From: Iris pallida
Lineage: Eukaryota; Streptophyta; Magnoliopsida; Asparagales; Iridaceae
NCBI GenBank assembly: GCA_029216955.1
Contig: JANAVB010033216.1
Span: forward strand, 12,090,757-12,154,756
Length of the DNA stretch: 64,000 nt
Direction of reading: 5' to 3'
Positions within the stretch are counted from its first letter, which is position 1; each line of letters opens with the position of its first letter. Made by a program: the position numbers and the translations under genes. Positions 62,021-64,000 of this stretch are shown here, piece after piece. The notes beneath the pieces were generated by a model, which did not search any database, had not been told where the DNA came from, and saw only the letters and a list, made by a program, of their open reading frames with translations.

Positions 62021-63311
62021 GTATAGCACCTGTGATCACATCTGGAACTGCCTCATCCTCCTCAACTGCAGCCATGATATAAGCACGTCCCTGCTGTGGT
62101 GGTCCCCTCTGCTGCTGGTGCTGCATAAAACGCTGCTGCTAAGTAGGTAAAGCCGAAACCCTCTGTGGTGCAGCTGGTAGAGCTCTGGATGGTACAGGTG
62201 GTGGTCCTCCAGCTCCTCCTGTCAGTCGAGCTGCAGCCTGTGGACAGTCCCTCATCTGATGTACGTCTGATCCGCAGAATAAACAGAGCCTGAGCCTCTT
62301 GCGGCACTCATCGAAGCAGTATTCCGACCGGTAACAGAATGCACAAGTAATTGACTGCTACTGTCTCTGATGCTGATATACAGGAGCTCTGGCTGGACGG
62401 TGATGCTGCTGTGTCGGCTGCTGTGGCCTCGCCTGAATCTATGTCTGGGCTCTCTTCACTGGTGCCTGGAAACTGCTGCTGCCAATATCCCAATCTCTCT
62501 TCGGCTTCGGATCTGCCTCCTTCTCTACAGCCTGAGCAATCTTGAGAATGCTCACATATGTTGTCGCCTGACTAATCGCTACCGCGTGTCGCAGCTCCCT
62601 GGTAAGGCCCTTCTTGAATCTCCAACCTCTGTCCTCCGGTACTCTGACTAGGTTCTCCGCAAACCTGCTGAGTCTAGTAAACTCTGAAGTGTACTCCGCG
62701 ACCGTCATAGTCCCCAGTTGCAGCATCTTGAACTGCATCCTCAGCTCATCCCGCTCCATATCAGGGAAAAACTTTTACTTGAACAGAGTTTTGAAATTTG
62801 TCCAAGAAATCTGGTGCTCCGCCAACTGGGGCTCCTCCCGGTACCAAGCTCTGGCCAAATCAAAGAGTCGCATGCTCGCCACCTCCACCTTCAGGTCATC
62901 CGAGATCCGTGCCATCTTCAGGGTCCTCTCCATATTTTTCAGCCACTCGTTCGCATAAACGATCCCTTCATTGTCCCAAAAGTCCATCGGGCAGAGGTTC
63001 TGGTAGTCCCTGGCCATCCCTGGTCTCGGTGTTGCTGGTGCTGCAGGTGCTGCTGGAGCTGGTGCTGCCGGCTCGCTGGTCCTGAGCGCATCAACGACTG
63101 TCGTCCGAAACTGCACCGCCTGGTGGTTCTGGGCCTCCATAAACTGCTGGAACATAGCCATCACCTGGGCGCCGTCGAAAGTCATCGTCGGTGGCAGCAG
63201 AGGAAAGATCGGAGGCGGTGGTGGAAGCTGATCCAACGGAACGTCTGGTGCAGACTGGTCCGAACTGCCTGCAACTCCCGACTGATCAGCGGTCTTCCTC
63301 GTAGCGACCAT
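62021..63311 (-). pseudogene. Gypsy unit C gag
   Basis: ATG at 63309-63311. It has the shared stop after KTLFK, an intact CLFCGSDVHQMRDC knuckle (about 62240-62285) and a private TAG at 62139-62141 (CAG to TAG). Otherwise as unit A. Confidence 0.9.
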
Positions 63312-63516
63312 CCTGCAACAAAAGAAAACTTCGTGATTGATAAAAAAACCTAACCTACCAGAAAAATGTAAATGTTTTATAATATCCATATATATTCGAT
63401 GTACCCGATTTTCTATGCTGTGATTCAAGTTTTTCTAGTTTAAATCAAGTCCTCCAATAGTACACTAATACCTAGGTACTATTAGGATTGACCTGCATAG
63501 GCCACCACTAAAAATA

Positions 63517-64000
63517 TGTCACGAACCGCTCCCGAATAATCGGACACGAGTCAGACATGTCCAGCCTTCGTCATTAGACACGACGAAGTAAGCTGTACAA
63601 ATCTAGGGAAATCTAACCAGATAATCAAGACAAGTACAAATCACAGCATTTATAAACGTATCCCAGAATAAAAGTAAAGTACAGGTCTACAAGTTATTAC
63701 ATTCCAGCAAATGAAAGTAAAACTACTAGTCTCAAAATACAAGGAAATGTAAAGTGCTAAGGTAAAGCTCTAGGCTTCTGCAGCCTCTAAGTCAAGAGCA
63801 ACTCCAGCTGGCTCTCCTGCATCTACTGGCTCTCGGCCATAATATGTATCGTACAAAACCTCCAACTCACATGCAACATATCCTAGTCAGGAGCGGAGCA
63901 AAGTACAGTTCTAGGTAATAAAACAAGAACATGATATGGAAATGAGTACAAGAGTACATAAAAATGAAATACAAGAAAGTACAGGAATGTAGTACATGAA
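63517..64000 (-). repeat. Array LTR D (cut by window edge)
   Basis: The first 484 bp on the plus strand match the LTR B/C ends, beginning tgtcacgaaccgctcccgaa. This shows that the array has at least one more LTR and probably continues. Confidence 0.93.

Larger units (their letters stand above)
36982..64000 (-). mobile_element. Tandem array of Ty3-gypsy (Tekay/Del) units sharing LTRs
   Basis: Four LTRs (right borders 40896, 49757, 58618, then one cut by the window edge) alternate with three internal regions of 4897, 4899 and 4898 bp, a period of about 8861 bp. All read right to left. Each internal region encodes, in order, gag with a zinc knuckle, protease, RT, RNase H, integrase and a C-terminal chromodomain-like tail, the Tekay/Del layout. 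No short target duplications separate units: each inner LTR ends one unit and starts the next. The left end is truncated and the right end is outside the window. Confidence 0.95.

Overview
This is plant nuclear DNA, with no bacterial or organellar content. The evidence is intron-containing En/Spm (CACTA) transposase genes, a five-base-TSD copia element, a 9-bp-TSD Mutator-like element, Tekay/Del-type Ty3-gypsy chromoviruses and one GT-AG spliced NPF (NRT1/PTR) transporter gene. The transporter exons are strongly GC-rich against very AT-rich introns and flanks, which suggests a monocot, but that is an inference.

Layout. (1) From the left edge to 22282 lies one large CACTA element, read left to right. 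Its right terminus (GTAGTG, the reverse complement of CACTAC) and subterminal TCCGTCG repeats are present; its left end is outside the window. Its TnpD-type transposase gene (863-19038) and a second, Transposase_24-type gene (19159-21185) are degenerate. The element has been invaded by a 13.9-kb LTR retrotransposon with ~3-kb LTRs (1429-15356, TSD AACTT) and by a 740-bp pogo/Emigrant-like element (17927-18666, TSD TA). Upstream of TnpD is a ~0.7-kb near-perfect foldback. (2) 22283-25912 is intergenic DNA holding a 1651-bp Mutator-like element (23474-25124, TSD TTTTTCTAA), which carries an array of ~19 hairpin-forming 31-bp repeats, and a MITE. (3) 26743-29876 is the only plausible host gene, a four-exon NPF6-like nitrate/peptide transporter. 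A 54-bp in-frame tandem duplication has given its last intron two complete 3' splice sites. (4) 30096-35893 is a copia element (LTRs ~195 bp, TSD TAGTA) with protease, integrase, RT and RNase H remnants but no recognisable gag. (5) 36538-36978 is a second MITE of the family seen in (2). It abuts (6) 36982-64000, a head-to-tail array of a Ty3-gypsy Tekay element in minus orientation: LTR-internal-LTR-internal-LTR-internal-LTR, period ~8861 bp, neighbouring units sharing one ~3.96-kb LTR. The array runs off the right edge.

All three gypsy units share the same lesions: a gag stop, a small deletion that removes the reverse-transcriptase FxDD catalytic box, several frameshifts, and an integrase with Asp in place of the catalytic Glu. 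The unit was therefore defective before it was multiplied. Either it moved in trans or, more simply, the array grew by recombination at the DNA level. The copy-private stops found are C-to-T changes at CAG or CGA, as expected for decay of CHG/CG-methylated DNA.

I found no wholly new biochemical system. The strongest candidates for follow-up are the LTR-sharing array of a catalytically dead element, the hairpin minisatellite with six-unit higher-order periodicity, and the duplicated 3' splice site in the transporter. Percent identities and ages were not computed.
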